This document shows, piece after piece, positions 16,805-25,879 of a stretch of 64,000 bases of DNA. A program made the translations under genes and the position numbers. Numbering within the stretch: position 1 is the stretch's first letter; every line of letters begins with the position of its first letter. The notes under the pieces were generated by a model, which made no database searches, had not been told where the DNA came from, and worked only from the letters and a program-made list of their open reading frames with translations. Source of the DNA: Rhodospirillaceae bacterium (lineage in GTDB: Bacteria; Pseudomonadota; Alphaproteobacteria; JAEUKQ01); NCBI GenBank assembly GCA_016722635.1, contig JADKIX010000010.1, forward strand, positions 248,001 through 312,000. The letters run 5' to 3'.

Positions 16805-17194
16805 ATGAGTAAGAAGAAAACAGTTCGTCGCTTCGCCGATACGGAAGCTGTGGCAAAAGTTTATAATTTAAAAGGCAGTCCACAGAAGTTAAATTTGGTG
16901 GCTCAGATGATCAGGGGATTGCCTGTTCAGCCAGCCCTTGCCCATTTAACATTGTCGAAACGTCGAATCGCCAATGAAGTTAAGAAAGCCTTGCAGTCAG
17001 CCATCGCGAATGCAGAAAATAATCATCAATTAGACATTGATCGTCTCTATGTGTCGGAAGCTACGGTTGGCAGAGCTTTTATCATGAAGCGTTTTCATGC
17101 CCGCGCGCGTGGACGTGGGGCCCGGGTAGAAAAAATTTGGAGCCACCTTACCGTCGTGGTGCGTGAGCAAAGTCAGCAGAAGGAGAATTCTTAA
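16805..17194 (+). CDS. rplV: 50S ribosomal protein L22
   Basis: Lines the exit tunnel with a long beta-hairpin. 129 residues; SPQKLNLVAQMIRGLPV near the start, then KKALQSAIANAENN, and the hairpin MKRFHARARGRGARVEK near the end. Two bases after rpsS, and its stop abuts the rpsC start. Confidence 0.95.
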   Translation: MSKKKTVRRFADTEAVAKVYNLKGSPQKLNLVAQMIRGLPVQPALAHLTLSKRRIANEVKKALQSAIANAENNHQLDIDRLYVSEATVGRAFIMKRFHARARGRGARVEKIWSHLTVVVREQSQQKENS

Positions 17195-17881
17195 ATGGGT
17201 CAGAAAGTTAACCCTACCAGCTTACGTCTGGGAATCAACAAGACGTGGGATTCACGCTGGTACGCCCCAGCCGGTAAATATGCAGAGTTATTACATCAAG
17301 ATTTGGAATTACGCCGTTATCTGATGAAACGTTTGGAACAAGCTGGTGTTAGCCGTATCGTTATTGAAAGGCCAACCAAAAAGGCTAAGATTACTATTCA
17401 TAGTGCGCGCCCTGGGGTTGTGATTGGTAAAAAGGGAACGGATATTGAAAAATTACGTAGCGATCTTAGTAAGTTAGCGAAAAGCGACGTCAGTTTAAAT
17501 ATCGTGGAGATTCGCAAACCGGAGCTCGATGCTAAATTAATTGCGGAGGGTATTGCGCAACAATTAGAGCGTCGGGTTGCTTTCCGCCGTGCCATGAAAC
17601 GGGCTGTGCAGTCCGCCATGCGTTTAGGGGCTTTGGGTATAAGGATCAATTGTGGCGGCCGCTTGGGCGGCGCAGAAATTGCGCGGGTTGAATGGTACCG
17701 TGAGGGGCGTGTTCCCTTACATACATTGCGTGCCGATATCGATCATGGCCAGGCAACGGCAATGACAACGTATGGAACATGTGGAATTAAGGTTTGGGTT
17801 TATAAAGGTGATATTATGGCCCATGACCCAATGGCACAAGATAAGAAGCTGCAAGAATCATCACCTACGAAAGCGGTATAA
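17195..17881 (+). CDS. rpsC: 30S ribosomal protein S3
   Basis: mRNA-entry protein with helicase-like basic residues. 228 residues: MGQKVNPTSLRLGINKTW start, KH domain with GVVIGKKGTDIEKLR (about 70-84), then GALGIRINCGGRLGGAEIAR and the DIDHGQATAMTTYG segment. The ATG follows the rplV stop directly. Confidence 0.96.
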   Translation: MGQKVNPTSLRLGINKTWDSRWYAPAGKYAELLHQDLELRRYLMKRLEQAGVSRIVIERPTKKAKITIHSARPGVVIGKKGTDIEKLRSDLSKLAKSDVSLNIVEIRKPELDAKLIAEGIAQQLERRVAFRRAMKRAVQSAMRLGALGIRINCGGRLGGAEIARVEWYREGRVPLHTLRADIDHGQATAMTTYGTCGIKVWVYKGDIMAHDPMAQDKKLQESSPTKAV

Positions 17882-17907
17882 GGAAAACGGGTAAAAGGTA
17901 GTTTAAC

Positions 17908-18327
17908 ATGTTAGCACCAAAAAGAACGAAATATCGTAAGGCTCATAAAGGGCGCATTCATGGGTTGTCGCGGTCTGCGACTTCCCTGAATTTCGGCTCC
18001 TTTGGCTTAAAGGCAACGGAACCTGGGCGAGTATCTGCAAGGCAGATTGAGTCAGCCAGACGAGCCATTACTAGGCATATGAAAAGGTTAGGTCGTATTT
18101 GGATCAGGATTTTTCCGGATGTCCCTGTGTCGGTCAAGCCCGCTGAAGTCCGGATGGGTAGTGGCAAGGGATCGCCCGAATTTTGGGTGGCACGGGTGAA
18201 GCCTGGGCGGATAATGTTTGAGATTGATGGGGTTCCGGTGGATTTAGCTAAGCGTGCTTTTGAGTTAGCTTCCGCTAAATTACCTATAACAACGCGCTTT
18301 ATTGCTCGTTTTGTTGAGGAGAAGTAA
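17908..18327 (+). CDS. rplP: 50S ribosomal protein L16
   Basis: Binds near the A-site tRNA elbow. 139 residues: MLAPKRTKYRKAHKGR start, FGLKATEPGRVSARQIE, RMGSGKGSPEFWVARVKPG, and the AFELASAKLPITTRF end. Spaced 26 bases from rpsC and 3 from rpmC. Confidence 0.96.
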   Translation: MLAPKRTKYRKAHKGRIHGLSRSATSLNFGSFGLKATEPGRVSARQIESARRAITRHMKRLGRIWIRIFPDVPVSVKPAEVRMGSGKGSPEFWVARVKPGRIMFEIDGVPVDLAKRAFELASAKLPITTRFIARFVEEK

Positions 18328-18330
18328 GTT

Positions 18331-18537
18331 ATGAAGCAAGAAGATTTGCGTGGGAAAACGGTAGATCAATTACAGGCTGAACTCGTTTCTTTGAAAAAAG
18401 AAAGTTTTAATTTGCGTTTTCAGCAAGTCAATGGTCAATTACAAAATAGCAACCGCATTCGTGTAGTGCGTCGTCAGGCTGCTCGTGTATTAACGTTTTT
18501 GAATCAACAACATCAGGCTACCAAAGAGTCAAATTAG
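18331..18537 (+). CDS. rpmC: 50S ribosomal protein L29
   Basis: Small helical exit-tunnel protein. 68 residues: KQEDLRGKTVDQLQAELVSL, then KESFNLRFQQVNGQLQNSNRI with the conserved FNLRFQ core. Three bases after rplP. Confidence 0.94.
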   Translation: MKQEDLRGKTVDQLQAELVSLKKESFNLRFQQVNGQLQNSNRIRVVRRQAARVLTFLNQQHQATKESN

Positions 18538-18578
18538 TTTATCGCTTTGGCTATAGAATTTATTAAGGATTTTTTAAA

Positions 18579-18863
18579 ATGTCGAAACGTGTGTTACAAG
18601 GAGTTGTGGTTAGCGATAAGATGCAGAAAACCGTTGTTGTTCAAGTGGAACGCCGAGTCATGCATTCGCTTTATCATAAATATCTGCGCAAGTATAAAAA
18701 GTATTCTGCCCATGATGCAGAAGGTGCCTGCCGGATGGGAGATGTTGTTGAAATTCAAGAATGTCCGCCGATTTCTAAAACCAAGAAGTGGGAAGTGATT
18801 TCTCGCAAAGGGACACAATCAAACGGCGCGAATGAATCAACAGCTTCGGCCCAGGAGATATAA
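18579..18863 (+). CDS. rpsQ: 30S ribosomal protein S17
   Basis: OB-fold 16S rRNA binder. 94 residues: RVLQGVVVSDKMQKTVVVQV start, HSLYHKYLRKYKKYSAHD, and the GDVVEIQECPPISKTKKWEV signature. The last 15 or so residues (Ser/Asn/Ala rich) form a tail beyond the usual end. Two bases before rplN. Confidence 0.95.
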   Translation: MSKRVLQGVVVSDKMQKTVVVQVERRVMHSLYHKYLRKYKKYSAHDAEGACRMGDVVEIQECPPISKTKKWEVISRKGTQSNGANESTASAQEI

Positions 18864-18865
18864 TT

Positions 18866-19234
18866 ATGATTCAAATGCAATCAAATTTAGAAGTTGCCGA
18901 TAATTCTGGAGCCAAGCGGGTTCAGTGTATAAAAGTTTTGGGCGGCTCTATGCGGCGCTATGCAACAGTTGGTGACATTATTGTCGTTTCTGTTAAAGAT
19001 GCCATCCCTCGCGGTCGTGTTAAAAAGGGAGATGTCCATCAAGCGGTTATTGTGCGTACCTCACGCCATATACACCGTAATGACGGAACCTCCATCCGTT
19101 TTGACGCTAATGCAGCAGTATTAATTAATAAGCAGCGTGAGCCGATTGGAACCCGTATTTTTGGTCCCGTCACCCGAGAACTAAGGTCAAAGAATTTTAT
19201 GAAGATCATTTCTTTAGCCCCAGAGGTTTTGTAA
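18866..19234 (+). CDS. rplN: 50S ribosomal protein L14
   Basis: Intersubunit bridge protein and docking point of the RsfS silencing factor. 122 residues, starting MIQMQSNLEVADNSGAKRVQ with KVLGGSMRRYATVGDII following, then VRTSRHIHRNDGTSIRFDAN and GTRIFGPVTRELR. Typical in every part. Confidence 0.96.
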   Translation: MIQMQSNLEVADNSGAKRVQCIKVLGGSMRRYATVGDIIVVSVKDAIPRGRVKKGDVHQAVIVRTSRHIHRNDGTSIRFDANAAVLINKQREPIGTRIFGPVTRELRSKNFMKIISLAPEVL

Positions 19235-19316
19235 AGCTAAAGGTTATCTTGATTAGTATTCATCAATAATTATTGTATGTTTTGGTTAGCAAGAAAGATA
19301 AATATAGGTTCTTAAT

Positions 19317-19637
19317 ATGCCAGCGAAATTTAAAATTAAAAAGGGCGATAAAGTTGTTGTGATTTCAGGTCGCAGCAAAGGGCAGCAGGGCGAAGTCCTA
19401 AAAGTCTTACGGGAAGATGAGCGGGTCATTGTGCAAGGTGCTAATTTGGTTAAAAGGCACACGAAGCCATCTGCAAAATCCGCTGGTGGAATGGTAGAAA
19501 AAGAGGCAACTATTCATATTTCTAATGTTGCCCATATTGATCCAGTTGAAGGGAAGCCGACAAAAGTTGGCTATCAAATTTTGGAAGGTCGTAAGATTCG
19601 CGTTGCGCGTCGCTCCGGCCAACCTATCGATCGTTAA
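19317..19637 (+). CDS. rplX: 50S ribosomal protein L24
   Basis: KOW-domain assembly initiator protein. 106 residues: KIKKGDKVVVISGRSKGQQG (KOW motif), VQGANLVKRHTKPS, then EATIHISNVAHIDP. An 82-bp gap separates it from rplN; no promoter consensus was seen in that gap. Confidence 0.95.
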   Translation: MPAKFKIKKGDKVVVISGRSKGQQGEVLKVLREDERVIVQGANLVKRHTKPSAKSAGGMVEKEATIHISNVAHIDPVEGKPTKVGYQILEGRKIRVARRSGQPIDR

Positions 19638-19648
19638 AGAGGTAAATT

Positions 19649-20188
19649 ATGGCACGCTTTAAAGAAAATTATTATAATGTGATCCGCCCAAAGTTGATGA
19701 AAGATTTTGGTTACAAGAACGTGATGCAAACTCCCCGTTTGGAAAAAATTGTGGTCAATATGGGGGTTGGTAAGGCGGCACAAGACAGTAAAAAAATTAA
19801 TACCGCTGTTGAAGAATTAACATTGATCACGGGGCAGAAGCCTGTTGTAACAAAGGCAAGAAAATCAATTGCGACATTTAAACTGCGCCAAGGGATGCCC
19901 ATTGGTTGCAAAGTCACGTTACGCGGCAACCGGATGTATGAATTTTTGGATCGCTTGGTAACCATCGCTTTACCCCGTGTCCGCGATTTCCGCGGTATTT
20001 CTGGTAAAAGTTTTGATGGTGCTGGCAATTATTCTTTCGGATTAAAAGAACAGATCGTGTTTCCTGAAATCAATTACGACAAAATTGATCAAATCAGAGG
20101 AATGGATATTATCATCGTGACGTCTGCTAAAACAAATGATGAGGCAAAAGCTTTGTTAAAGGCTTTTGATATGCCTTTAACCGCTTAA
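19649..20188 (+). CDS. rplE: 50S ribosomal protein L5
   Basis: Binds 5S rRNA and P-site tRNA. 179 residues: MQTPRLEKIVVNMGVGKA, then ITGQKPVVTKARKSIATFKL, LPRVRDFRGISGKSFDGAGN, and FPEINYDKIDQIRGMDI. Normal length; 24 bases before rpsN. Confidence 0.96.
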   Translation: MARFKENYYNVIRPKLMKDFGYKNVMQTPRLEKIVVNMGVGKAAQDSKKINTAVEELTLITGQKPVVTKARKSIATFKLRQGMPIGCKVTLRGNRMYEFLDRLVTIALPRVRDFRGISGKSFDGAGNYSFGLKEQIVFPEINYDKIDQIRGMDIIIVTSAKTNDEAKALLKAFDMPLTA

Positions 20189-20212
20189 TTGAAATGTCTT
20201 AAGGGAGACAAA

Positions 20213-20518
20213 ATGGCAAAGACTAGCTCAATTGAAAATAATAAAAAACGCGAACGGCTAACCCAGCAATATGCTGTTCGCCGGCAAGTGTTGAAAGATT
20301 TGATTATGAATGCTGATACCCCGATGGAGGAACGTTTTACGGCTCAGATGAAACTGGCCCAACTTCCAAGGAATTCATCAAAAACACGTGTCCGCCTGCG
20401 TTGTTTGTTGACGGGTCGTGCCCGTGGGAATTATCAGAAATTTAAATTATCACGATTATCACTTCGGAAGCTGGCCTCAAATGGTCAGATCCCTGGTATG
20501 GTCAAAGCTAGTTGGTAA
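20213..20518 (+). CDS. rpsN: 30S ribosomal protein S14
   Basis: 16S rRNA-binding head protein. Start at the ATG MAKTSSIENNKKRERL (20213), with AAGGGAG upstream; the frame is open eight codons further. It ends RLSLRKLASNGQIPGMVKASW. About 101 residues and without the two CxxC pairs, so it is the long zinc-free type. Confidence 0.95.
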   Translation: MAKTSSIENNKKRERLTQQYAVRRQVLKDLIMNADTPMEERFTAQMKLAQLPRNSSKTRVRLRCLLTGRARGNYQKFKLSRLSLRKLASNGQIPGMVKASW

Positions 20519-20536
20519 GTAATTGAGGACGAAAAG

Positions 20537-20935
20537 ATGTCAGTAACAGATCCTTTAGGTGATATGCTCACTCGTATTAGGAACGGCCAAAAGGCTGGTT
20601 TATCCAAAGTTTCCGCCCCTAAATCTAAATTGCAGGAAAACGTTCTTGCGGTTTTGAAAAAGGAAGGTTACATTCGCGATTACCAGGCAATTGATGGAGA
20701 TTCAGGAAAAAATTCTTTAAATATTGAATTAAAGTATTTTGAAGGCCAGCCTGTGATTCGCGAAATTACTCGTGTATCGAAACCCGGGCGCCGCATTTAT
20801 GTGGGTGTCGTTAGTATTCCAAGGGTTTATAATGGATTGGGGGTTGCTATTTTGTCCACACCGCAAGGAGTGATGACGGATAGTGAAGCTCGTGCTGCCC
20901 ATACAGGTGGCGAATTACTATGTCGCGTTTTTTAG
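20537..20935 (+). CDS. rpsH: 30S ribosomal protein S8
   Basis: Central-domain 16S binder, translational repressor of the spc operon in E. coli. 132 residues: TDPLGDMLTRIRNGQKAG, SKPGRRIYVG, and the GLGVAILSTPQGVMTDSEAR motif with the GGELLCRVF end. Six bases before the next possible start. Confidence 0.96.
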   Translation: MSVTDPLGDMLTRIRNGQKAGLSKVSAPKSKLQENVLAVLKKEGYIRDYQAIDGDSGKNSLNIELKYFEGQPVIREITRVSKPGRRIYVGVVSIPRVYNGLGVAILSTPQGVMTDSEARAAHTGGELLCRVF

Positions 20936-20947
20936 GAAAATTTGATT

Positions 20948-21487
20948 ATGTCTCGTATTGGAAGAAATCCCGTTATACTCCCTGCTGGTGTTAATATCCA
21001 AGTGGTTGGAACAACGGTGAAAGCAAAAGGTAAAATGGGTGAGCTTGCGTTGTATGTAGGTGATCAGGTCAAGATTGAGCAACAAAGCGATAAGCTAATT
21101 GTCAGCCCTGTCAAGGATAATAAGCAAGGGAAAGTTATGTGGGGAACAGCCCGTAATTTACTGCGGAATTTGGTAATGGGGGTTTCAGAGGGATATTCAA
21201 AAATTCTTGAAATTAATGGTGTTGGATTCCGTGCTGCCGTCCAAGCAAAGTCGTTGCAATTGCAGGTTGGCTATAGCCATGATATAGTTTACCCGATTCC
21301 TGCGGATGTGACGGTTAAAGTTAGTGGAGATAAAGCTAACGTTGTTACGGTGAGTGGGCTTGATAAGCAGCGTGTTGGCCAGGTTGCATCCGAAATAAGA
21401 TCTTTTAGGCCGCCTGAGCCTTACCAGGGCAAGGGGATTAAATACAGCACAGAAAAAGTCCGGCGTAAAGAAGGCAAGAAGAAGTAA
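20948..21487 (+). CDS. rplF: 50S ribosomal protein L6
   Basis: Binds near the sarcin-ricin loop. Start at the ATG MSRIGRNPVILPAGV (20948); a TTG two codons upstream is unlikely. Two-domain repeat structure, second half with INGVGFRAAVQAKSLQLQVGYS and FRPPEPYQGKGIKYSTEKVR. Normal length of 179 residues. Confidence 0.95.
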   Translation: MSRIGRNPVILPAGVNIQVVGTTVKAKGKMGELALYVGDQVKIEQQSDKLIVSPVKDNKQGKVMWGTARNLLRNLVMGVSEGYSKILEINGVGFRAAVQAKSLQLQVGYSHDIVYPIPADVTVKVSGDKANVVTVSGLDKQRVGQVASEIRSFRPPEPYQGKGIKYSTEKVRRKEGKKK

Positions 21488-21533
21488 TTGCTTATTGGTT
21501 GTTTAATGTTTTTTTAGATGTAGAGAGTTAGCC

Positions 21534-21896
21534 ATGTTGACAAGACTTGAATTAAAAGAGCGCCGTAGCCGTCGGTTACGCAAGCAGTTGCGTGAGAAGT
21601 CCGCGGGTCGTCCACGCTTATCTGTGTTTCGCTCCGGTAAAAATATTCACGTACAAGTGATTGATGATAGTCGTGGCCATACGGTTGCTGCTGCTTCCTC
21701 CCTTGACCAGACTTTAAAAAGCCAGTTAAAAACGGGTGCTGATATTGAGGCTGCTCAAGCGGTTGGCAAGTTAATTGCTGAAAGGGCCATTGCAGCTGGT
21801 GTCAAAGAAGTTGTTTTTGACCGCGGAAGTTATATTTATCACGGCCGGGTCAAAGCCTTGGCTGATGCCGCAAGAGAAGGCGGACTAGCGTTTTAG
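21534..21896 (+). CDS. rplR: 50S ribosomal protein L18
   Basis: 5S rRNA-binding protein. 120 residues: basic start ERRSRRLRKQLREKSAGRPR, then RLSVFRSGKNIHVQVIDD, VGKLIAERAIAAGVKEVVFDRG, and YHGRVKALADAAREGGLAF. Typical. Confidence 0.96.
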   Translation: MLTRLELKERRSRRLRKQLREKSAGRPRLSVFRSGKNIHVQVIDDSRGHTVAAASSLDQTLKSQLKTGADIEAAQAVGKLIAERAIAAGVKEVVFDRGSYIYHGRVKALADAAREGGLAF

Positions 21897-21942
21897 GTAT
21901 TAATTTACAAATATATCACAGAAGATAGAGAACAGAAACAAT

Positions 21943-22506
21943 ATGGCCAAGAATGATCGTAACGACCGTCGGGATCGTAGTCGCGAAAGAACGAAGGATG
22001 AGGCAGAGCTAATTGAGAAGTTAGTCGGCATCAACCGTGTTACCAAGGTAGTAAAAGGTGGTAAAAGGCTTGGTTTTGCTGCCATTGTTGTGGTTGGTGA
22101 CGGGAAGGGACGTGCTGGTTATGGGGCTGGGAAAGCTAAGGAAGTGCCAGAAGCTGTACGTAAGGCTACGGAACGTGCGCGCCGGACGATGGTGCGCATT
22201 CCTTTAAGGGAAGGCCGCACCATCCATCATGATATTAAGGGTAGATTTGGCGCAGGCAAAATTATCTTGCGTTCAGCGAAACCTGGGACGGGTATTATCG
22301 CAGGTGGGGCTGTACGGTATATATTTGAAGCTTTGGGTGTTCAAGATATCGTTGCCAAATCTGTCGGCTCATCTAATCCGCATAACGTTTTGAAAGCTAC
22401 TTTTGATGCCTTGACTTCTTCTAATTCACCACGCCACGTGGCCACTAGACGCGGAAAGAAAGTAACGGACATCCTTAGTAAAAGACAAGCAGAGGTTAGG
22501 GAATAA
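21943..22506 (+). CDS. rpsE: 30S ribosomal protein S5
   Basis: mRNA-channel protein involved in accuracy. 187 residues with an Arg/Asp-rich N-terminal tail, then LIEKLVGINRVTKVVKGGKR, GDGKGRAGYGAGKAKEVPEA, and GRFGAGKIILRSAKPGTGII. Two bases before rpmD. Confidence 0.96.
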   Translation: MAKNDRNDRRDRSRERTKDEAELIEKLVGINRVTKVVKGGKRLGFAAIVVVGDGKGRAGYGAGKAKEVPEAVRKATERARRTMVRIPLREGRTIHHDIKGRFGAGKIILRSAKPGTGIIAGGAVRYIFEALGVQDIVAKSVGSSNPHNVLKATFDALTSSNSPRHVATRRGKKVTDILSKRQAEVRE

Positions 22507-22508
22507 TT

Positions 22509-22721
22509 ATGGCTAAAAATAGCAACGCTGCTGCACCTGCGAAGCAGTTGAAAATCACCCAAATTGGTAGCGGAATTGGTCGAGAATATAGCCAGCGCAT
22601 AACATTGCAAGGATTGGGATTAGGAAAAATGCATCGTTCGCGTGTACTGCTTGATAATCCTTCTATCAGGGGCATGATTGTTAAAGTTCAGCATTTGGTA
22701 AAAGTTGAGGCGGTTGACTAA
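22509..22721 (+). CDS. rpmD: 50S ribosomal protein L30
   Basis: Small 23S-binding protein absent from many lineages but usual in proteobacteria. 70 residues: KQLKITQIGSGIGREYSQR and LGLGKMHRSRVLLDNPSIRG. Follows rpsE by two bases. Confidence 0.93.
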   Translation: MAKNSNAAAPAKQLKITQIGSGIGREYSQRITLQGLGLGKMHRSRVLLDNPSIRGMIVKVQHLVKVEAVD

Positions 22722-22776
22722 AGTTATATTGATTCGTAAGTAAAATTACCCTTTGCATGTTTTTTAGAGGACTATA

Positions 22777-23265
22777 ATGAAATTAAATCAATTATCAGAT
22801 AAACCTGGGGCAAAAAAGAAGCCTATCCTTTTAGGAAGAGGTATTGGTTCGGGTAAGGGTAAAACTGCTGGACGTGGCGGTAAAGGACAGACGGCACGCA
22901 GCGGCTGGTCAGGAAATGGTTTTGAAGGCGGACAAATGCCTTTGCATATGCGTATGCCCAAGCGCGGATTTAATAATTATACCCGCCGTCGGCATGTTGC
23001 TGTTAATCTTGGCCGAGTCCAGGAATTTATTGATCAGGGTCGTTTGGATATTAATGAAATGATTACGGGTCCAATGCTGCGTGATGCAGGTGTTATTGGG
23101 CATGACCGGGATGGTGTTCGGTTGCTTGGGGCTGGGGAATTAAAAAGCAAAATTAATATTTTAGTTGCAGGCGCTTCTGTGACTGCTATCCAAGCGGTTG
23201 AAAAATTAGGCGGCACCGTCACAGTGGAACGGGCACCTCGAGCCAAGCTCGAGGAAGAAAAATAA
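22777..23265 (+). CDS. rplO: 50S ribosomal protein L15
   Basis: Late-assembly protein. 162 residues: KLNQLSDKPGAKKKP, the Gly-rich RGIGSGKGKTAGRGGKGQTA, FEGGQMPLHMRMPKRGF, and the SVTAIQAVEKLGGTVTV end. Ribosome site AGAGGA upstream. Confidence 0.96.
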   Translation: MKLNQLSDKPGAKKKPILLGRGIGSGKGKTAGRGGKGQTARSGWSGNGFEGGQMPLHMRMPKRGFNNYTRRRHVAVNLGRVQEFIDQGRLDINEMITGPMLRDAGVIGHDRDGVRLLGAGELKSKINILVAGASVTAIQAVEKLGGTVTVERAPRAKLEEEK

Positions 23266-23327
23266 CCGAATAAGGTTGTTTTGGATTATCATTTTGAAAA
23301 AGTAAAAAGTATAGGTTAAAAAGAAAA

Positions 23328-24689
23328 ATGGCTTCTGCTGCCGAACAACTTGCTTCAAATATAAATTTAGGCGCCTTTGGTAAAGCTAAGGAATTAAAGA
23401 AGCGCATTTGGTTTACCTTAGGCGCTTTGTTAGTTTATCGGTTGGGTACATATATCCCATTGCCGGGAATAGATACCAACGCTTTTTCTAGTGTTTTGCA
23501 GCAAAATTCGGGTGGTATATTCGGTATTTTTAACTTGTTTAGTGGCGGTGCTTTACAGCGGATGACCATATTTGCTTTGAACATTATGCCCTATATTTCT
23601 GCCTCTATTATTGTCCAATTGTTGACGGCCGTGTTACCGCGCTGGGAAGCCTTAAAAAAGGAAGGGGAAGCGGGCCGTAGAAAACTAAATCAATATACCC
23701 GGTTGGGGACTGTTGTTCTGGCTGCCTTGCAAGGGTTTGGTATCGTAACTTTTATCGAAAGCATGAGAACCCAAGGCGGTGCCTCAATTGTGCTTGATCC
23801 AGGTTTGTTCTTCCGTGTTAGTGTGATTGTTACCTTGGTGGGCGCCACCATGTTTTTAATGTGGTTGGGGGAACAGATTACGGCCCGTGGTATCGGCAAT
23901 GGCATATCCTTGATTATTTTTGCAGGTATTGTTGCAAATTTCCCCTCTGCTATTGCTAACCTTTTCAGTTTGGCGCGCGCCGGTTCCATAAAATTTTTGG
24001 GTAGCCCAACATTGGCTTTATTAATGACACTGGCATTTATTGGGTTGGTTGTGTTAATCGTAGTGTTTTTTGAACGTGCCCAGCGTCGTCTGGTTATTCA
24101 GTACCCTAAGCGCCAAGTAGGTAATAAGGTTTTAGGCGGCGATAATTCGCATCTTCCTTTAAGGTTGAATACGGCTGGCGTTATTCCACCGATTTTTGCA
24201 AGTTCTTTATTACTATTGCCGATCAGTATTTTCCAATTTTCTGCTTCAGGCCAAGGTGGTATGCTGGCGTGGTTGCAAAATAATTTGAACCATGGGACTT
24301 GGTTATATATTGCTTTATATTTGCTTTTGATTTTGTTTTTTGCTTTTTTCTATACAGCTATTGTTTTCAATCCTGAGGAAACTGCCGATAATTTGAAAAA
24401 AAACGGGGGCTTTATCCCTGGTATACGTCCTGGCAAAGCAACGGCTGAATATATTGACTATGTTTTGACAAGATTAACGGTTCTGGGCGCTCTTTATCTC
24501 GCCTTTATCTGTGTTTTACCGGAAATTGTTATCGCGGACAGCAGCTTACCTTTCTATTTTGGGGGCACTAGTTTATTGATTATTGTTTCTGTTACCATAG
24601 ATACGGTGGGGCAAATACATTCGCACTTATTAGCCAATCAATATGAAGGATTGATCCGCAAGTCAAAATTAAAGGGATCACGCGGATGA
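23328..24689 (+). CDS. secY: protein translocase subunit SecY
   Basis: Channel of the Sec machinery in the inner membrane. 453 residues, ten hydrophobic segments. GTYIPLPGID near 45, the plug region GGIFGIFNLFSGGALQRM, LNIMPYISASIIVQLLT, GIGNGISLIIFAGI, and NPEETADNLKKNGGFIPGIR in the large cytosolic loop. The stop overlaps the adk start as ATGA. Confidence 0.97.
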   Translation: MASAAEQLASNINLGAFGKAKELKKRIWFTLGALLVYRLGTYIPLPGIDTNAFSSVLQQNSGGIFGIFNLFSGGALQRMTIFALNIMPYISASIIVQLLTAVLPRWEALKKEGEAGRRKLNQYTRLGTVVLAALQGFGIVTFIESMRTQGGASIVLDPGLFFRVSVIVTLVGATMFLMWLGEQITARGIGNGISLIIFAGIVANFPSAIANLFSLARAGSIKFLGSPTLALLMTLAFIGLVVLIVVFFERAQRRLVIQYPKRQVGNKVLGGDNSHLPLRLNTAGVIPPIFASSLLLLPISIFQFSASGQGGMLAWLQNNLNHGTWLYIALYLLLILFFAFFYTAIVFNPEETADNLKKNGGFIPGIRPGKATAEYIDYVLTRLTVLGALYLAFICVLPEIVIADSSLPFYFGGTSLLIIVSVTIDTVGQIHSHLLANQYEGLIRKSKLKGSRG

Positions 24690-25363
24690 TTGTGGTGTTG
24701 TTAGGTCCCCCTGGTGCTGGCAAAGGAACCCAAGCTAAATGTTTGGAAGAAACAATGGGTTTGGTGCAATTGTCTACAGGTGACATGCTGCGAAAAGAAG
24801 TGAGCCTGGGTAGCTCGTTAGGCAAGCAAGTGAAGCAGGCTATGGATGAGGGGAAATTAATCTCTGACGAAATCTTGATCGCTATGATTAAAAAAGAATT
24901 ACAAGTCAGTCGGAAAGGGTTTGTCTTCGATGGGTTTCCCCGCACTTTAGTCCAGGCAAAGTCTTTAGATGAAATGTTGGGGGCACAAAAAAAATCTGTA
25001 AATGCCGTGATTGAGCTGTTGATCCAAGAGGACATTCTGGTACAAAGGATTGCTGGCCGGTTTCAATGTAAGAATTGCGGCGCTGCTTATCATGAACAGA
25101 ATAAGCTGCCTGTACATCAGGGTATATGTGATGTTTGTAAGGGGAAAGAATTTACCAAAAGAAAAGATGATAATGCGGAAACTGTTCGTGCCAGATTGCA
25201 GATTTATCAGCAGCAGATAGGGCAAATTCTGCCTTTCTACCAGAGCCAAAAAAAATTATACCGGGTAGATGCAATGCAAAAGCCAGGTGAAGTCAACCAA
25301 CAAATTCTAAAAATAGTTAAATCTTTAGAAAGTAAACCGTCAACCACGCAGATTCTTCATTGA
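24686..25363 (+). CDS. adk: adenylate kinase with zinc-type LID
   Basis: Interconverts AMP + ATP and 2 ADP. 225 residues: P-loop GPPGAGKGTQ (7-16), STGDMLR AMP-binding motif, FDGFPRT. The LID carries four cysteines (CKNC and CDVC, residues 128-131 and 148-151), the zinc-binding type also seen in Gram-positive bacteria. Overlaps secY by four bases. Its stop codon lies inside the -35 box of the next promoter. Confidence 0.95.
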   Translation: MIVVLLGPPGAGKGTQAKCLEETMGLVQLSTGDMLRKEVSLGSSLGKQVKQAMDEGKLISDEILIAMIKKELQVSRKGFVFDGFPRTLVQAKSLDEMLGAQKKSVNAVIELLIQEDILVQRIAGRFQCKNCGAAYHEQNKLPVHQGICDVCKGKEFTKRKDDNAETVRARLQIYQQQIGQILPFYQSQKKLYRVDAMQKPGEVNQQILKIVKSLESKPSTTQILH

Positions 25364-25388
25364 CAGGCAGCCAATAATTTCTTATAAA
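25360..25388 (+). promoter_or_regulatory. sigma-70 promoter for rpsM-rpsK-rpoA-rplQ
   Basis: Perfect TTGACA (25360-25365), 17-base spacer, TATAAA (25383-25388). The -35 box includes the adk stop codon. It would drive the alpha operon separately from the upstream ribosomal transcript. Confidence 0.82.
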
Positions 25389-25441
25389 CTGCCCTTCAAT
25401 GTTTATTTTTCTGTCTATTGAATAGTTAAAGGAGATCCCCT

Positions 25442-25816
25442 GTGGCGCGTATCGCTGGTGTCAATATTCCCACTCAGAAGAGAGTGCATATTGCCCTAAC
25501 CTATATTTACGGTATCGGTCGTATTAATTCCTTAGAAATTTGTGAAAAAGTCGGTATCCCTATTGAACGCCGTGTTCACCAATTGTCTGATGAAGATGTG
25601 CTGAGAATCAGAGAAGTCATCGACCGCGATTATCGCGTCGAGGGCGATTTGCGCCGCGAAATTTCTATGAATATCAAGCGCTTAATGGATATGGCTTGCT
25701 ATAGAGGGTTGCGTCATCGCAAGGGATTGCCAGTGCGTGGACAACGAACAAAGACTAATGCTAGGACCCGTAAAGGACCGATTAAAACGGTTGCTGGTTC
25801 TAAGAAATCCGTTTAA
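25442..25816 (+). CDS. rpsM: 30S ribosomal protein S13
   Basis: Head protein bridging to the 50S. 124 residues: ARIAGVNIPTQKRVHIALTY, IKRLMDMACYRGLRHRKGLP, RGQRTKTNARTRKG end. GTG start at 25442 with AAAGGAGAT nine bases upstream. First gene after the TTGACA/TATAAA promoter. Confidence 0.96.
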   Translation: MARIAGVNIPTQKRVHIALTYIYGIGRINSLEICEKVGIPIERRVHQLSDEDVLRIREVIDRDYRVEGDLRREISMNIKRLMDMACYRGLRHRKGLPVRGQRTKTNARTRKGPIKTVAGSKKSV

Positions 25817-25879
25817 GAGCATTGCATACAATTAATCCGTATTTAGCCAGATTTTAAAAAATAATAATTAGGGTGATAA

